Shown here in pieces: positions 8,225 through 15,986 of a DNA stretch of 64,000 nucleotides. The position numbers were made by a program, and so were the translations under genes. Below the pieces are notes generated by a model that did no database searches, had not been told where the DNA came from, and was given only the letters and a program-made list of their open reading frames with translations. The first letter of the stretch is position 1. Every line of letters begins with the position of its first letter. Source of the DNA: Agromyces aurantiacus (lineage in GTDB: Bacteria > Actinomycetota > Actinomycetes > Actinomycetales > Microbacteriaceae); NCBI RefSeq assembly GCF_016907355.1, contig NZ_JAFBBW010000001.1, positions 434,001 through 498,000 of the forward strand, in the 5' to 3' direction.

Positions 8225-8680
8225 ATGGCCCGCAACGTCATCCGCTTCGACCCGTTCGCGGAACTGGGCGCGCTGCAGCGGCAACTGTTCCCGGAGGGGA
8301 TGTTCTCGCAGTCGCGGCGCACGGCGCCGATCACCGACATCTACACGGAGGGCGACGACAAGCTCACGGTCGAGGCCCACCTGCCGGGCTTCGGCGAGGG
8401 CGACATCGATGTCGACGTCGACCAGGGTGCGCTCGTCATCCAGGCCGAGCGGCACGAGAAGGACGAGGACAAGGACAAGAAGAAGTACGTCGTGCGCGAA
8501 AGCAGCATGAGCTACTACCGCCGCATCGAGCTGCCCGAGATGGCCGATGAGGAGAGCGTGAGCGCCGACTTCCACAACGGCGTGCTCAAGGTGACGGTGC
8601 CGTACAAGGCGCTCCCATCGCCGCGCAAGGTGTCGATCACGACCAGCGGCGGCGCCGCCGACCAGACCGCGACGTCCTGA
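8225..8680 (+). CDS. Hsp20/alpha-crystallin family small heat shock protein
   Basis: 151 residues. An N-terminal arm (RFDPFAELGALQRQLFPEG) is followed by the alpha-crystallin domain at about 33-135, with VEAHLPGFGEGDIDVDVDQG and the strand NGVLKVTVPY, the diagnostic A-x-x-x-n-G-v-L dimerisation strand. Such proteins are ATP-independent holdases that form oligomers and bind unfolding proteins. An internal lysine/aspartate-rich run (EKDEDKDKKKY) is unusual but typical of actinobacterial members. GGAGG precedes the ATG. Followed 17 bp later by a BON-domain gene, and preceded by a conserved 20-bp element, suggesting stress induction. Confidence 0.93.
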   Translation: MARNVIRFDPFAELGALQRQLFPEGMFSQSRRTAPITDIYTEGDDKLTVEAHLPGFGEGDIDVDVDQGALVIQAERHEKDEDKDKKKYVVRESSMSYYRRIELPEMADEESVSADFHNGVLKVTVPYKALPSPRKVSITTSGGAADQTATS

Positions 8681-8697
8681 GCGCGAGGGGCACCGAG

Positions 8698-9357
8698 ATG
8701 GCTGGAAAGTACACGGACGACGAGATCCAGCGGTGGGTCGAGGAGGAGCTCGAGTGGACGCCCGGGCTCGACTCCGCGGGCATCGGCGTCTCGGTGGTCG
8801 ACGGCGCCGTGCGGCTCTCCGGCGAGGTGGGCGATCTCTCCGATCGCGCCGACGCCATCCGCGCCGCCGAACGCGTGCAGGGCGTCACGACCGTGATCGA
8901 CGACCTCGAGGTGACCGTGCGGGGCTCCCGCGAGCCCGACGAGACCGAGCTGGCGCATGCCGTGCAGCGCGAGGTCGCGTGGGTCGGCTCGGAGCCCAAC
9001 TCGGTGCGCGCCGAGGTGCACGGCCGCGACGTCGTGCTGACCGGCGAGGTCGAGTTCAACTTCCAGCGCGACAGCGTCCGGCACGCGGTGGCCCGGATCC
9101 CCGGGGTGCACTCCGTGGAGAGCCGCATCGCCCTGCGCCGGCGCCCGTCGGCGGACGACACGGCCGAGCGCATCCGCCGGGCGCTCGTGCGGCACGCGAT
9201 CATCGACGCGAACCACGTCGACGTGCAGGCCGACGGCACGACGGTGCGGCTCACGGGGTTCGTCTCGTCGTACCTCGAGCGCGCGCAGGCCGAGGAGGCC
9301 GCGTGGGCGTCACCGCACGTCGAGCACGTCGAGAATCACCTCGCGGTCGTGCCCTGA
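8698..9357 (+). CDS. Three-BON-domain protein
   Basis: 219 residues without a signal peptide. Three BON-like repeats are visible: residues about 7-70 (ALD-type start, VSVVDGAVRLSGEVGDLSDR), 80-145 (VRAEVHGRDVVLTGEV) and 155-219 (VDVQADGTTVRLTGFV). BON domains bind phospholipids or lipoyl-like surfaces; in the cytoplasm of actinobacteria they accompany stress proteins. Downstream of hsp20 by 17 bp, so likely one transcript. Its 3' end overlaps the convergent small gene by 22 bp. Confidence 0.85.
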   Translation: MAGKYTDDEIQRWVEEELEWTPGLDSAGIGVSVVDGAVRLSGEVGDLSDRADAIRAAERVQGVTTVIDDLEVTVRGSREPDETELAHAVQREVAWVGSEPNSVRAEVHGRDVVLTGEVEFNFQRDSVRHAVARIPGVHSVESRIALRRRPSADDTAERIRRALVRHAIIDANHVDVQADGTTVRLTGFVSSYLERAQAEEAAWASPHVEHVENHLAVVP

Positions 9358-9665
9358 GGCGGCTCGCGCAGCCAGAACTCGTCGTCGGGCGGCAGCACGA
9401 TGCCGCCCGACTGCTCCACCTCGTTCGCCATCGCGTCGATCGCATCCGCATCCGGCGCGATGGCGACGGGGTCGTCGACGTGCACGCGGAGCGGGATCGT
9501 CGGGTGCAGCCACACGGTCGACCGCCCGAATCCCGCTTCCGACCACGACAGCGTCAGGCCCACGCCGGCGTCGAGGCGACGCTCGATCACGACCCTCAGG
9601 CTCGTCAGCGTGACGTCGTCGATCCTGATGGGGTACTGCGCGGCGCTGTAGTACAGCGTTCCCAT
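9336..9665 (-). CDS. DUF7882-like small protein
   Basis: 109 residues from the second of two adjacent ATG codons (9665 rather than 9668), chosen because GGAGG lies 5 bases before it. The sequence GTLYYSAAQYPIRIDDVTL and GFGRSTVWLHPTIPLRV match a family of about 100-residue proteins widespread in Microbacteriaceae that databases often mislabel as ATP-dependent DNA ligase although no ligase motif is present. Its function is unknown. It lies 10 bp after the CYP152-like gene, at the end of the four-gene oxidative operon. Confidence 0.75.
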   Translation of the reverse strand: MGTLYYSAAQYPIRIDDVTLTSLRVVIERRLDAGVGLTLSWSEAGFGRSTVWLHPTIPLRVHVDDPVAIAPDADAIDAMANEVEQSGGIVLPPDDEFWLREPPQGTTAR

Positions 9666-9675
9666 CATCCCCTCC

Positions 9676-10956
9676 TCAAGCTCGCATCGTGACACGCATC
9701 CGGTCCATCGGCAGCGCGGGGATGTGCCGGAGGCTGATGCGCAGGTCCTGCTCGGGCACCTCGAACGGCCGCGACGCGGCGAGGCGCGCGAATCGCGCCG
9801 TGAGCGCGATCGTGGCTGCCTCGCCCGGGCAGCGGTGCCCGGTCGCGGCGTCGCCGCCGCCCTGCGGCACGAGGGTGTTGGGGTCGCCGTCCCAACGCTC
9901 GAACCGCTCCGGGAGGAACCGGCGCGGCTCCGCCCAGTTCCGCGGGTCGTGGTTCGTGGCGTACAGGTCGAGGATGACGCGCTCCCCGGGTTCGAAGTTG
10001 CGGCCGTGCCAGTCGAAGTCACGCCGCGCCGTGCCGGCGATGACGGGGAAGAACGGGTAGAACCGGCGCACCTCGTTCGCGAACCGGGTCGCGGCCGCGG
10101 CATCTTCGGCGAGCACCGGCTCCCATGCGGGATGGGTGTGCAGCGCGTGCACGGCGAAGACGAGGAACCGGCTGACGGCGACGATCGGGCGCAGCACGTT
10201 GAGGACCTCGACCGCCGCAACCTCCTCGGGCAGGGGCGCGCCGTGGTGATCCGAGCCGTCGGCGATCATGCGGATGGCGGTGTGCTCGCCGGCCTCGACC
10301 GTGCCGGCGCGCACGTCGGCGACCAGCGCCGCCGCCCAGGCCTCGGCTCGCCGCCGTCGACTCCGGGCGATCCAGTTCGGGGCCCCGATTGTCGCGGCCG
10401 CGTCGACCATCGCGGCCAGGCGCCCGGCGAGCTCGCGGTCGTCGACCGTGCCGGCCGGGACGCCCGCCCACGCGAGCGCGGCGCGCGTGAGCACGAGGTT
10501 GCCGAGGTCGTACAGGGGCACGGTGTGGCCCGCATGCTCGGCGCGCACGCGCGCCCACTGGAGGTCGAACTCGTCGACGAGGCGCAGCACGTGGGGCTCG
10601 TCGAGCATCCGCATGAACATCGACTTGCGGTGGTGATGCGCCAGACCTTCGAGGGCCTGCACGCTGCCCTCGTCTTGCAGCAGGTGCTGCACGGAGGTCG
10701 GCATCGCGCGTTCGCGGGAGAACCGGTCGCCCTCGTAGAAGACGGATGCCGCCTCCCGGCCGTGCACGACGACCGCCTTCCTGCCGCCGAGCCGCGCCTC
10801 GAAGGCGTCGGCGCCGAGCGTGCGGAAGCGGCGGGTGCCGTAGAGGTAGCCGCTCCGCACGAACGCCAGCGTGTCGTCGAACGCCGGCGACCGCGGAATG
10901 GAACCTCGGGTGCCGCTCACCCTTCCACCGTAGGCAGCCGAGCGTGCGGCCTGCAT
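9676..10956 (-). CDS. CYP152-family cytochrome P450 fatty-acid peroxygenase
   Basis: 426 residues. The haem-binding loop QGGGDAATGHRCPGEA contains the thiolate Cys376, and the I-helix has NVLRPIVAVSRF with the Arg256-Pro257 pair that replaces the usual acid-alcohol pair and marks CYP152 peroxygenases. Those enzymes bind a fatty-acid carboxylate through that arginine and use hydrogen peroxide to hydroxylate the alpha/beta carbon or decarboxylate to a terminal alkene, without redox partners. ATG at 10956 has GAGG 8 bases before it; a GTG at 10920 is an alternative. Sits 34 bp after the CDGSH gene, in one minus-strand unit with it, the haem-oxygenase-like gene and the small downstream gene. Confidence 0.9.
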   Translation of the reverse strand: MQAARSAAYGGRVSGTRGSIPRSPAFDDTLAFVRSGYLYGTRRFRTLGADAFEARLGGRKAVVVHGREAASVFYEGDRFSRERAMPTSVQHLLQDEGSVQALEGLAHHHRKSMFMRMLDEPHVLRLVDEFDLQWARVRAEHAGHTVPLYDLGNLVLTRAALAWAGVPAGTVDDRELAGRLAAMVDAAATIGAPNWIARSRRRRAEAWAAALVADVRAGTVEAGEHTAIRMIADGSDHHGAPLPEEVAAVEVLNVLRPIVAVSRFLVFAVHALHTHPAWEPVLAEDAAAATRFANEVRRFYPFFPVIAGTARRDFDWHGRNFEPGERVILDLYATNHDPRNWAEPRRFLPERFERWDGDPNTLVPQGGGDAATGHRCPGEAATIALTARFARLAASRPFEVPEQDLRISLRHIPALPMDRMRVTMRA

Positions 10957-10990
10957 GGGGTTGACCTCGTCGCGGCCGTCGGCAATGGGC

Positions 10991-11284
10991 TCAGGCGCTC
11001 GCCGCGTCGGGCTCCTCGTCGACGATCGGTTCGGGCACGATCACGGCCGGGGTCCGCGCGGGCCGCTCGGTGCGGAAGCCGACCGTGCGGTGGGAGCCGT
11101 CGCAGAACGGCCGGATCGCCGACGCGCCGCAGCGGCAGAGCGCGATCGTCCGGCGGCGACGTTCGATCGGGTCGCCGTGCTCGTCGACGAGCTCGATGGG
11201 CCCGCGCGCGATGAGGGGTCCGTCGGGACACGCCGTGATGGAGGTGGGACCCGCGGATGGCGCGTCGCCGGCCGCGCGGCTCAT
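10991..11284 (-). CDS. CDGSH iron-sulfur domain protein
   Basis: 97 residues. CRCGASAIRPFCDGSH carries the three cysteines and one histidine (C-x-C-x8-C-D-G-S-H) that hold a labile 2Fe-2S cluster in the CDGSH/mitoNEET fold, used for electron or cluster transfer. The basic stretch DPIERRRRTIAL before it and the tail after it are typical of the actinobacterial single-motif type. The ATG overlaps the stop of the haem-oxygenase-like gene (ATGA, 11281-11284), so the two are translationally coupled; this pair is a recurring neighbourhood in actinobacteria. Confidence 0.92.
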   Translation of the reverse strand: MSRAAGDAPSAGPTSITACPDGPLIARGPIELVDEHGDPIERRRRTIALCRCGASAIRPFCDGSHRTVGFRTERPARTPAVIVPEPIVDEEPDAASA

Positions 11285-12339
11285 GGCAGCGGCATCCGCA
11301 GCGCCGATTCGCCGCGCTCGAACGCGGCGCGGACGCCGCCCCAGAGCCGCCCGTCGACGGTCAGGCACGCCGAGGCGCCGAAGAGCAGGTCGTCGACGAG
11401 TCCGGGCTCCGTCTCGGCGAGTCCGCCGGCGAGGTCGCGCGCGGCGAGCTGCTCGTGCACCGCGTCGGCTTCGACGTGCTCGTCGAAGTACTCGACCACG
11501 TCGTCGGCGAAGCCGAGGCGGCGCAGACCGCGCGCGTAGGCGCGGCACGGCTGCGTCGAGGTCATCTCGTACGCGGCGAGATGGCCGACGGCGGCGCCGC
11601 GCCAGCGGCGGTGCAGCCCGAAGAACGAGATGAGGTTGATCGACGTGTACACGCGCGCCGGCACGTGGTCGGCGTACGCGCCGTAGCGATCGTCGAGGCC
11701 CGCGGCGCGCAGCGCGGCCGCGAAGAGCTCCGCGTGCTGGCGCTCGGGCCGGCCGCCGCCGTACTCGTCGGCCTGGATCTCGACGAGCGCGACCTTGGCG
11801 CGACCGTGCAGCCGCGGGATGGCCCACGAGTACGGGTCGGCCTCCTTGAGCGTGGAGATCGAGCGGCACGCGAGCATCTCGCGCACCTGCGGCTCGGTCG
11901 CGTCGGTCTCCACCCACGCCGAGAGCCCCGGTGCGTCGTCGCGCGAGACGAGCTCGACGAGCGCCTCGGGCACGCCGCGCGTCGCGATCGGTTGCGGCAC
12001 CGTACGCCGGAGCGCGAGCTCGAACGCGCGCTCGAGGTCGAGCCGCACCTTGAGTAGGCGAGGCTCCCACTCCCATGCGTCGGGGACGCCTTCGACGCCG
12101 CCGTACTGGAGTTCGTAGAGCAGGAAGAGCGCGAGCTGGATGTCGTCGTCATCGAGCACCTCGCGGGTGCGGGTGAGCGCTCCGGTCGCGCTCGCCTCGA
12201 CGAGGTCGAGCCCGGCCAGGCGGGTGTGCTGCATGAGCCGGATGAGCGCCGCGCTGAGCGGGCCGCGCGGCGACGGCGTCGCCATGGGTCGCATGGGGTC
12301 GAGGTGCTCGACTGGCGTCCGAGCGTCGGTCAACGTCAC
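11281..12339 (-). CDS. Iron-containing redox enzyme family protein (haem-oxygenase-like diiron fold)
   Basis: 352 residues, all-helical. The central part (about 165-290) shows the pattern of haem-oxygenase-like diiron proteins (HDO family): VEIQADEYGGGRPERQHAEL gives E, D/E and H ligand candidates, HLAAYEMTSTQP a further E, and YFDEHVEADAVHEQ the C-terminal D/H pairs. Characterised relatives include the fatty-acid decarboxylase UndA and N-oxygenases. First gene of an operon with CDGSH, CYP152 and a small protein. The exact reaction is unknown; an oxidative step on a fatty acid is an attractive inference from the CYP152 neighbour. Confidence 0.8.
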   Translation of the reverse strand: MTLTDARTPVEHLDPMRPMATPSPRGPLSAALIRLMQHTRLAGLDLVEASATGALTRTREVLDDDDIQLALFLLYELQYGGVEGVPDAWEWEPRLLKVRLDLERAFELALRRTVPQPIATRGVPEALVELVSRDDAPGLSAWVETDATEPQVREMLACRSISTLKEADPYSWAIPRLHGRAKVALVEIQADEYGGGRPERQHAELFAAALRAAGLDDRYGAYADHVPARVYTSINLISFFGLHRRWRGAAVGHLAAYEMTSTQPCRAYARGLRRLGFADDVVEYFDEHVEADAVHEQLAARDLAGGLAETEPGLVDDLLFGASACLTVDGRLWGGVRAAFERGESALRMPLP

Positions 12340-12435
12340 GGGTGTGCCTCCTCGCGTTCCGTCCTCACCGCCACGGTACGTTCGGGCGGAACGGGCGGGC
12401 AGGGGGTTGACCGGGCGCGCGGGGCGTCGTCCGCG

Positions 12436-13569
12436 TCAGTCGACCGCGATCGGGGGCGCGGCGGCGTGGAGCGCCTGGTCGAGGTCGCGCACGAGGTCGT
12501 CCGCGTGCTCGAGCCCGACCGAGAGGCGCAGCAGCCCGTCGGGGATCGTCTCAGCCTCGGCCGGCCAGCGACGGCGTCGCTCGAGTTGCGACTCGACCCC
12601 GCCGAGGCTCGTCGAGTGCACCCACACCCGGGTCGACTCGGCGACCCGCTCCGCGGCATCCGCCCCGCCCGTGACGACGATCGAGATGATCGCGCCGAAG
12701 CCCGGGTAGCGCACCTCGTCGAGCGCGGGGTGGCCGGTCAGGCGTTCGACGAGCGCCTGCGCCGTCGCCTGGGCGCGCTCGAGCCGCACGGGGAGCGTGC
12801 GCAGTCCGCGGAGGGCGAGGAAGCTCTCCATCGGGCCCGGGATGGCGCCGTGCAGGCGCCTCCGGCCCTCGATGCGGTCGCGCAGAACAGTGTCGCGCGC
12901 GATCACGGCGCCCATGATGACGTCGCTGTGGCCCGAGATCGACTTGGTCGCCGAGTGCACGACGAGGTCGGCGCCCGACTCGAGCGGGCGCTGCAGGAGC
13001 GGAGTCGCGAACGTGTTGTCGACCGCGAACAGCGCACCCGCCGCGCGCGCGGCGCGACCGATCGCGTCGAGGTCGGCGACCTCGAGGGCCGGGTTGGTGG
13101 GCGACTCGATCCAGACGAGGTCGGCGCCGACCGCGGCATCCGTCACGGCTTTCGTGTCGGTCACGTCGACGTATCGGACGGTCGCGTCGCGCGTGGCGGC
13201 GAGGTCGTCGAGCAGCCCGATGGTGCCGGTGTACGAGTGCCGCGGCGCGACGACGGTGCCGCCGGTGGGCACGAGATCGAGCACGGCCGAGATCGCGGCC
13301 ATGCCCGACGCGAACGAGACGCATGCTCCGCCTTCGAGGGCGCCGAGGGCCGCTTCGAACGCCGCCCATGACGGGTTGCCGTAGCGGCCGTAGGCCGCCG
13401 GCCCACCCGCGTGGTAGGTCGACGAGAGGTGCACGGGCGTGCTCATCGGCGCGTCGGGCTCGCGGGCGGGCCGGCCCACGTGCACGGCGAGCGTGTCGGG
13501 GTGCAGGCCGTCGTGCGCCTCGTCGTGCGCGGTGTCCTGCGCTGCGGATGTCTCGTGCTCGGCGGTCAT
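12436..13569 (-). CDS. Cystathionine gamma-synthase/lyase-type PLP enzyme
   Basis: 377 residues. Cys/Met-metabolism PLP family: the cofactor lysine is Lys209 in HSATKSISGHSD, with VDNTFATP and the SxTxxVPTGG-type region earlier. These homotetrameric enzymes form or cleave the thioether of cystathionine in methionine/cysteine interconversion. Start ATG 13569 was chosen over an upstream in-frame ATG because GAGGAG lies 7-8 bases before it and the upstream extension is a low-complexity stretch made of 9-bp tandem repeats. Synthase and lyase activity cannot be separated by eye, so no gene symbol is given. Stands alone between an oxidative operon and the toxin-antitoxin island. Confidence 0.88.
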   Translation of the reverse strand: MTAEHETSAAQDTAHDEAHDGLHPDTLAVHVGRPAREPDAPMSTPVHLSSTYHAGGPAAYGRYGNPSWAAFEAALGALEGGACVSFASGMAAISAVLDLVPTGGTVVAPRHSYTGTIGLLDDLAATRDATVRYVDVTDTKAVTDAAVGADLVWIESPTNPALEVADLDAIGRAARAAGALFAVDNTFATPLLQRPLESGADLVVHSATKSISGHSDVIMGAVIARDTVLRDRIEGRRRLHGAIPGPMESFLALRGLRTLPVRLERAQATAQALVERLTGHPALDEVRYPGFGAIISIVVTGGADAAERVAESTRVWVHSTSLGGVESQLERRRRWPAEAETIPDGLLRLSVGLEHADDLVRDLDQALHAAAPPIAVD

Positions 13570-13653
13570 GCTCGTGCTCCTCGATTCGCGGGCCGTCCTT
13601 CGATCCTCGCGCATCCCGGCGTGCGCGGGTCGACGCGGATGGTGATCCGCGAC

Positions 13654-13689
13654 GGGCGCCTCGGGCGCCTCGGACGCCTCGGGCGCCTC
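13654..13689. repeat. Four tandem copies of a 9-bp unit
   Basis: Unit GGGCGCCTC repeated four times (third copy has one change, GGACGCCTC) in the spacer upstream of the cystathionine enzyme gene. Likely slippage-prone DNA; it may alter promoter spacing for the downstream minus-strand gene. Confidence 0.85.
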
Positions 13690-13807
13690 GCGCGCAGTCC
13701 TGAACCACGCGCCGACGCGGTCGGCATTGCGCACATCAGGATCGTCGAGGGCCGGAGGACTCCACGTCGGGATGACGCGTAGCGGACAAGACAGCCCTGG
13801 CCATCGA

Positions 13808-14212
13808 TCAGGCTGGAACGTACTCCTGTCGGACTCCGCCGTCGGTAGCGAGTTCGACGTACCCGAAGTCGCGGTCGGAGTTCAGGATCACGGCATCATT
13901 GACGACGGCATAGGCGGCGATGAGGCAGTCGAATGCTGCTGCGGCGCGGATGAGTCCCTTGTCCCAGAGTGCCTGCTGGATGTCGAGGGCGTCCTGCTCG
14001 TCGGGGTGCTCCCACGCCGGGAGCAGCTGTTCCATGTCCTCTCGGAGCTCGGCGTACTCGCGGGGATCCCTCGCCGAGTGGCAGTACTCGAGCACCTGGG
14101 GAGGGCAGGTGATGATGAGGTGGTTCGGCGACAGTGCTCTGAGCCTGTCGGCGATCGCCGCGCTCGTCCCGGCCCGCTGCCAGATGCTGTTGTCGACGAG
14201 ATACGTCGTCAC
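13808..14212 (-). CDS. vapC: VapC-type PIN-domain toxin
   Basis: 134 residues. PIN-domain acidic residues are present: Asp7 (YLVDNSIW), Glu42 (QVLEYCHSARD), Asp95 (AAFDCLIAAYA) and Asp113/115 (LNSDRDFGYV). These coordinate Mg for RNA cleavage, usually of tRNA or rRNA. Starts by overlapping the antitoxin stop by 4 bases, the classic VapBC arrangement. Complete, no frameshift. Lower GC than its neighbours, consistent with a mobile module. Confidence 0.92.
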   Translation of the reverse strand: MTTYLVDNSIWQRAGTSAAIADRLRALSPNHLIITCPPQVLEYCHSARDPREYAELREDMEQLLPAWEHPDEQDALDIQQALWDKGLIRAAAAFDCLIAAYAVVNDAVILNSDRDFGYVELATDGGVRQEYVPA

Positions 14213-14424
14213 GTGGGCGTCACCGTCGGCGCGATGGTCGGCGCGTCGATCTGGTCGGGTTCGAACCTGCGCCCGATGATGCGCTCGACGGCAGCCGGTT
14301 GACGGCGAACGGCGATCAGCGTGCGCAACGCGAGGTCAACGGTCTCGCGATTGGAGGAAGTGCCGGCCAACTCCTTGGCCTGCCTCAGCTCGTCGGGATC
14401 GATGTCGATGGATGTGACGGCCAT
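14209..14424 (-). CDS. vapB: VapB-type antitoxin
   Basis: 71 residues. The N-terminal TSIDIDPDELRQAKELAG followed by SNRETVDLALRTLIAVRR is the ribbon-helix-helix DNA-binding domain of VapB antitoxins with its typical T-x-VDLAL helix; the C-terminal part would wrap the toxin. Ends overlapping vapC (ATGA). An AT-rich inverted repeat 17 bp before the start is a likely autoregulatory operator. Confidence 0.9.
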   Translation of the reverse strand: MAVTSIDIDPDELRQAKELAGTSSNRETVDLALRTLIAVRRQPAAVERIIGRRFEPDQIDAPTIAPTVTPT

Positions 14425-14440
14425 GGCGCCTCCCTCGGTT

Positions 14441-14460
14441 CTATATATACCATTATATAA
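14441..14460 (-). promoter_or_regulatory. AT-rich promoter/operator of vapBC
   Basis: CTATATATACCATTATATAA, a run of 20 bases with only three G or C in a very GC-rich genome, holds an inverted repeat TATATA-N6-TATATA. It lies just upstream of the vapB start, where the VapBC complex normally binds to repress its own promoter; it would also supply the -10 region. Confidence 0.6.
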
Positions 14461-14610
14461 GCCGGATGTCGGCGTCGGTACAGCTGTTCACATAGCCGCA
14501 CTCGAACCGACCCTCAGGGTGCGCCGCTCGGCCAAGGGTCGGCCGGCGGCGCACCGACGATCCCTCAACGCGACGTGTCGGCCGCCGATCATGTCGGGTG
14601 CCGGACGTGT

Positions 14611-14955
14611 TCAGAGGTCGAGGAAGTCGCCGAGCCACATCCGCACGGCTGCGAGGCAGTCGCTGGATACCTGACCCGAGACCTTCGTGAGCCGGTCACG
14701 CGAGAGGGTTCGCGGTTGCTCGGTCATGATCCATGACGGCCGATCGAGACCGATATGCCCGTCGACCCGGACGTGGTTGGGCCATCCGCGATCAGTGGTT
14801 GTGATCGGCAGCACGATCGCGAGGGTCGTGACCGCGTCCAGGTATCCGGCCGAGGCGATGACCAGCACGGGACGGTGTCCACCCTGCTCCCGATCACGAA
14901 CCGGCTCGAGCGATGCCCAAGCGATCATGCCGGGGGCGAGTTCCGCCTCGGTCAC
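14611..14955 (-). CDS. MazF/PemK-family mRNA interferase toxin
   Basis: 114 residues. The SH3-like fold of the PemK/MazF family is recognisable from GMIAWASLEPVRDREQGGHRPVLVIAS (key parts GMIAW, G-H-R-P-V-L-V-I) and the strands VLPITTTDRGWPNHV and LSRDRLTKVSGQVS. These toxins cut mRNA, tRNA or rRNA at short single-stranded sites. Coupled to the upstream antitoxin gene by a 4-base overlap (14952-14955). Complete. Confidence 0.9.
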   Translation of the reverse strand: MTEAELAPGMIAWASLEPVRDREQGGHRPVLVIASAGYLDAVTTLAIVLPITTTDRGWPNHVRVDGHIGLDRPSWIMTEQPRTLSRDRLTKVSGQVSSDCLAAVRMWLGDFLDL

Positions 14956-15188
14956 GACTGGGCGTCAGCCAGCTCGGTGCGCTCCCAATCCGCCGACTCC
15001 TGAGCGTGCGAGTCGGCCTGCTCGGCCGCCGATGCGGAGACCGCCGCCTTCAAGGTGCTCAGCCGCCACCTGCGGTCCTCAGCGTCCGCGAGGTGCGCGA
15101 GGTGCGCGCCCAGGGTGAGTCCGTCGCGCGCCGCCTGCTCCTTGAGGCGGTCGCGGAGTTCATCGCTCACCTTGATCGTCGTAGTCAT
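14952..15188 (-). CDS. Antitoxin of the MazF-type module
   Basis: 78 residues from ATG 15188 (an upstream in-frame ATG at 15215 is less likely because the palindromic operator covers 15188). TTTIKVSDELRDRLKEQAARDG at the N-terminus is a ribbon-helix-helix domain; the acidic C-terminal part, rich in Glu and Ala, would neutralise the toxin. Antitoxin first, toxin second, 4-base overlap. Confidence 0.85.
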   Translation of the reverse strand: MTTTIKVSDELRDRLKEQAARDGLTLGAHLAHLADAEDRRWRLSTLKAAVSASAAEQADSHAQESADWERTELADAQS

Positions 15189-15199
15189 ACTTCGAGTAT
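15187..15199. promoter_or_regulatory. Palindromic operator over the antitoxin start
   Basis: ATACTTCGAGTAT is a 13-bp near-perfect palindrome (11 of 13 positions) that includes two bases of the antitoxin start codon. Position and symmetry fit autoregulation by the antitoxin or toxin-antitoxin complex; a leaderless or nearly leaderless mRNA is implied. Confidence 0.5.
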
Positions 15200-15252
15200 A
15201 CCGTCGGGCTGACACGAGCCGGTTCCCCTATCGTGGGCGCGGTGAGAAGGCG

Positions 15253-15275
15253 GCTCGCCGTCGTTTTCGGCGAGC
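15253..15275. terminator. Hairpin with 8-bp stem upstream of the antitoxin
   Basis: GCTCGCCG pairs with CGGCGAGC around a 7-base loop TCGTTTT. It could be a terminator-like structure protecting or insulating the TA promoter; orientation is not clear. Confidence 0.4.
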
Positions 15276-15483
15276 ATCCCCGAGGGGTCTCGAGCACGCG
15301 CGCCGGGCACCAGAAGTTCTGGCAGACGTTTTCGGCGCGTGATTTCGCGGCGTGTCGTCCGAGCCGATCACATTCGCGGTCGTCGACGAGCGGGCACTGT
15401 GTGCGTTGACGGCGCGTCGGCCGCGGCTGCGTCGGCTCGCCACCCAGATTCAGCACCTTTCACGAGAGCAGGCAACGGCCGGC

Positions 15484-15621
15484 ACCGCCCGATAGGCGGT
15501 CCCCAATCAGATCCACTTCCGAAGGTGTGGACGGTTACTGCGGGTAGGCGACAGTCGACACCCGCAACGACTGCCGTAACGTACTTCGGCCGCCCGAAAG
15601 CCGGTCGATCATCGGGCGGCC
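15484..15621. repeat. Run of four inverted repeats in the gene-free stretch
   Basis: Four consecutive stem-loops: 15484-15489 with 15495-15500 (ACCGCC/GGCGGT, 5-base loop); 15512-15516 with 15527-15531 (TCCAC/GTGGA); 15539-15545 with 15560-15566 (TGCGGGT/ACCCGCA, 14-base loop); and 15588-15597 with 15612-15621 (GGCCGCCCGA/TCGGGCGGCC, 14-base loop). All arms are perfect. Such spacing may reflect a structured RNA, protein-binding array or element end. Confidence 0.5.
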
Positions 15622-15986
15622 ATCCTCGGCGAGATGTGCCGCACAGCCTCGATCGACTCAGTGCCCGGATGACCCGCCCGATGAACCTGCCCGCTAAGGG
15701 ACCCCACCTGCGACAGCGTGACTGTCTCGTAACCCATGGGATTCGAGGCGTCTCGACCGAGGCTCGGACCCCGTCAGTGCACGGCCGAGCTGCAGGTGAG
15801 TTTCGGCGACAGGCGAGTCTCGCAACGATGTGTCGCAACCCGGTGATCGCATCGGCCCAGTCGAGGTCGGATACGAGACACCTGGCGTGACGCCGGGTCG
15901 ACCAGGGCCGTCCGGAAACGACTGCGCCGAGCACCCGCGCGCGAACCGGCAGCGCGCGTGACGGCGGCAGGGCGCACACTGGAGGG

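Larger units (their letters stand above)
15200..15986. other. Gene-free stretch of about 790 bp
   Basis: No open frame here has convincing coding character: the longer frames on both strands give low-complexity or unrecognisable translations. Base composition is less GC-rich than the flanks. It contains several inverted repeats (listed separately) and looks like remains or a non-coding tail of the toxin-antitoxin island. No tRNA, integrase or transposase was seen. Confidence 0.6.

Noticed and set aside
9336..9665. Annotation of the small protein as an ATP-dependent DNA ligase
   Set aside because: 109 residues and no KxDG or other ligase motif; only the name circulates for this family.
13654..13689. 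Short tandem repeats as a possible CRISPR array
   Set aside because: Units are 9 bp and contiguous, no spacers; no cas genes in the window.
12436..13734. Longer 432-codon start for the cystathionine enzyme
   Set aside because: The extra 55 codons come from the 9-bp repeat spacer and lack a ribosome-binding site; ATG 13569 has GAGGAG before it.
15339..15890. 183-codon plus-strand frame in the gene-free stretch
   Set aside because: No Shine-Dalgarno, mixed low-complexity translation with no recognisable fold, and the region has inverted repeats instead.
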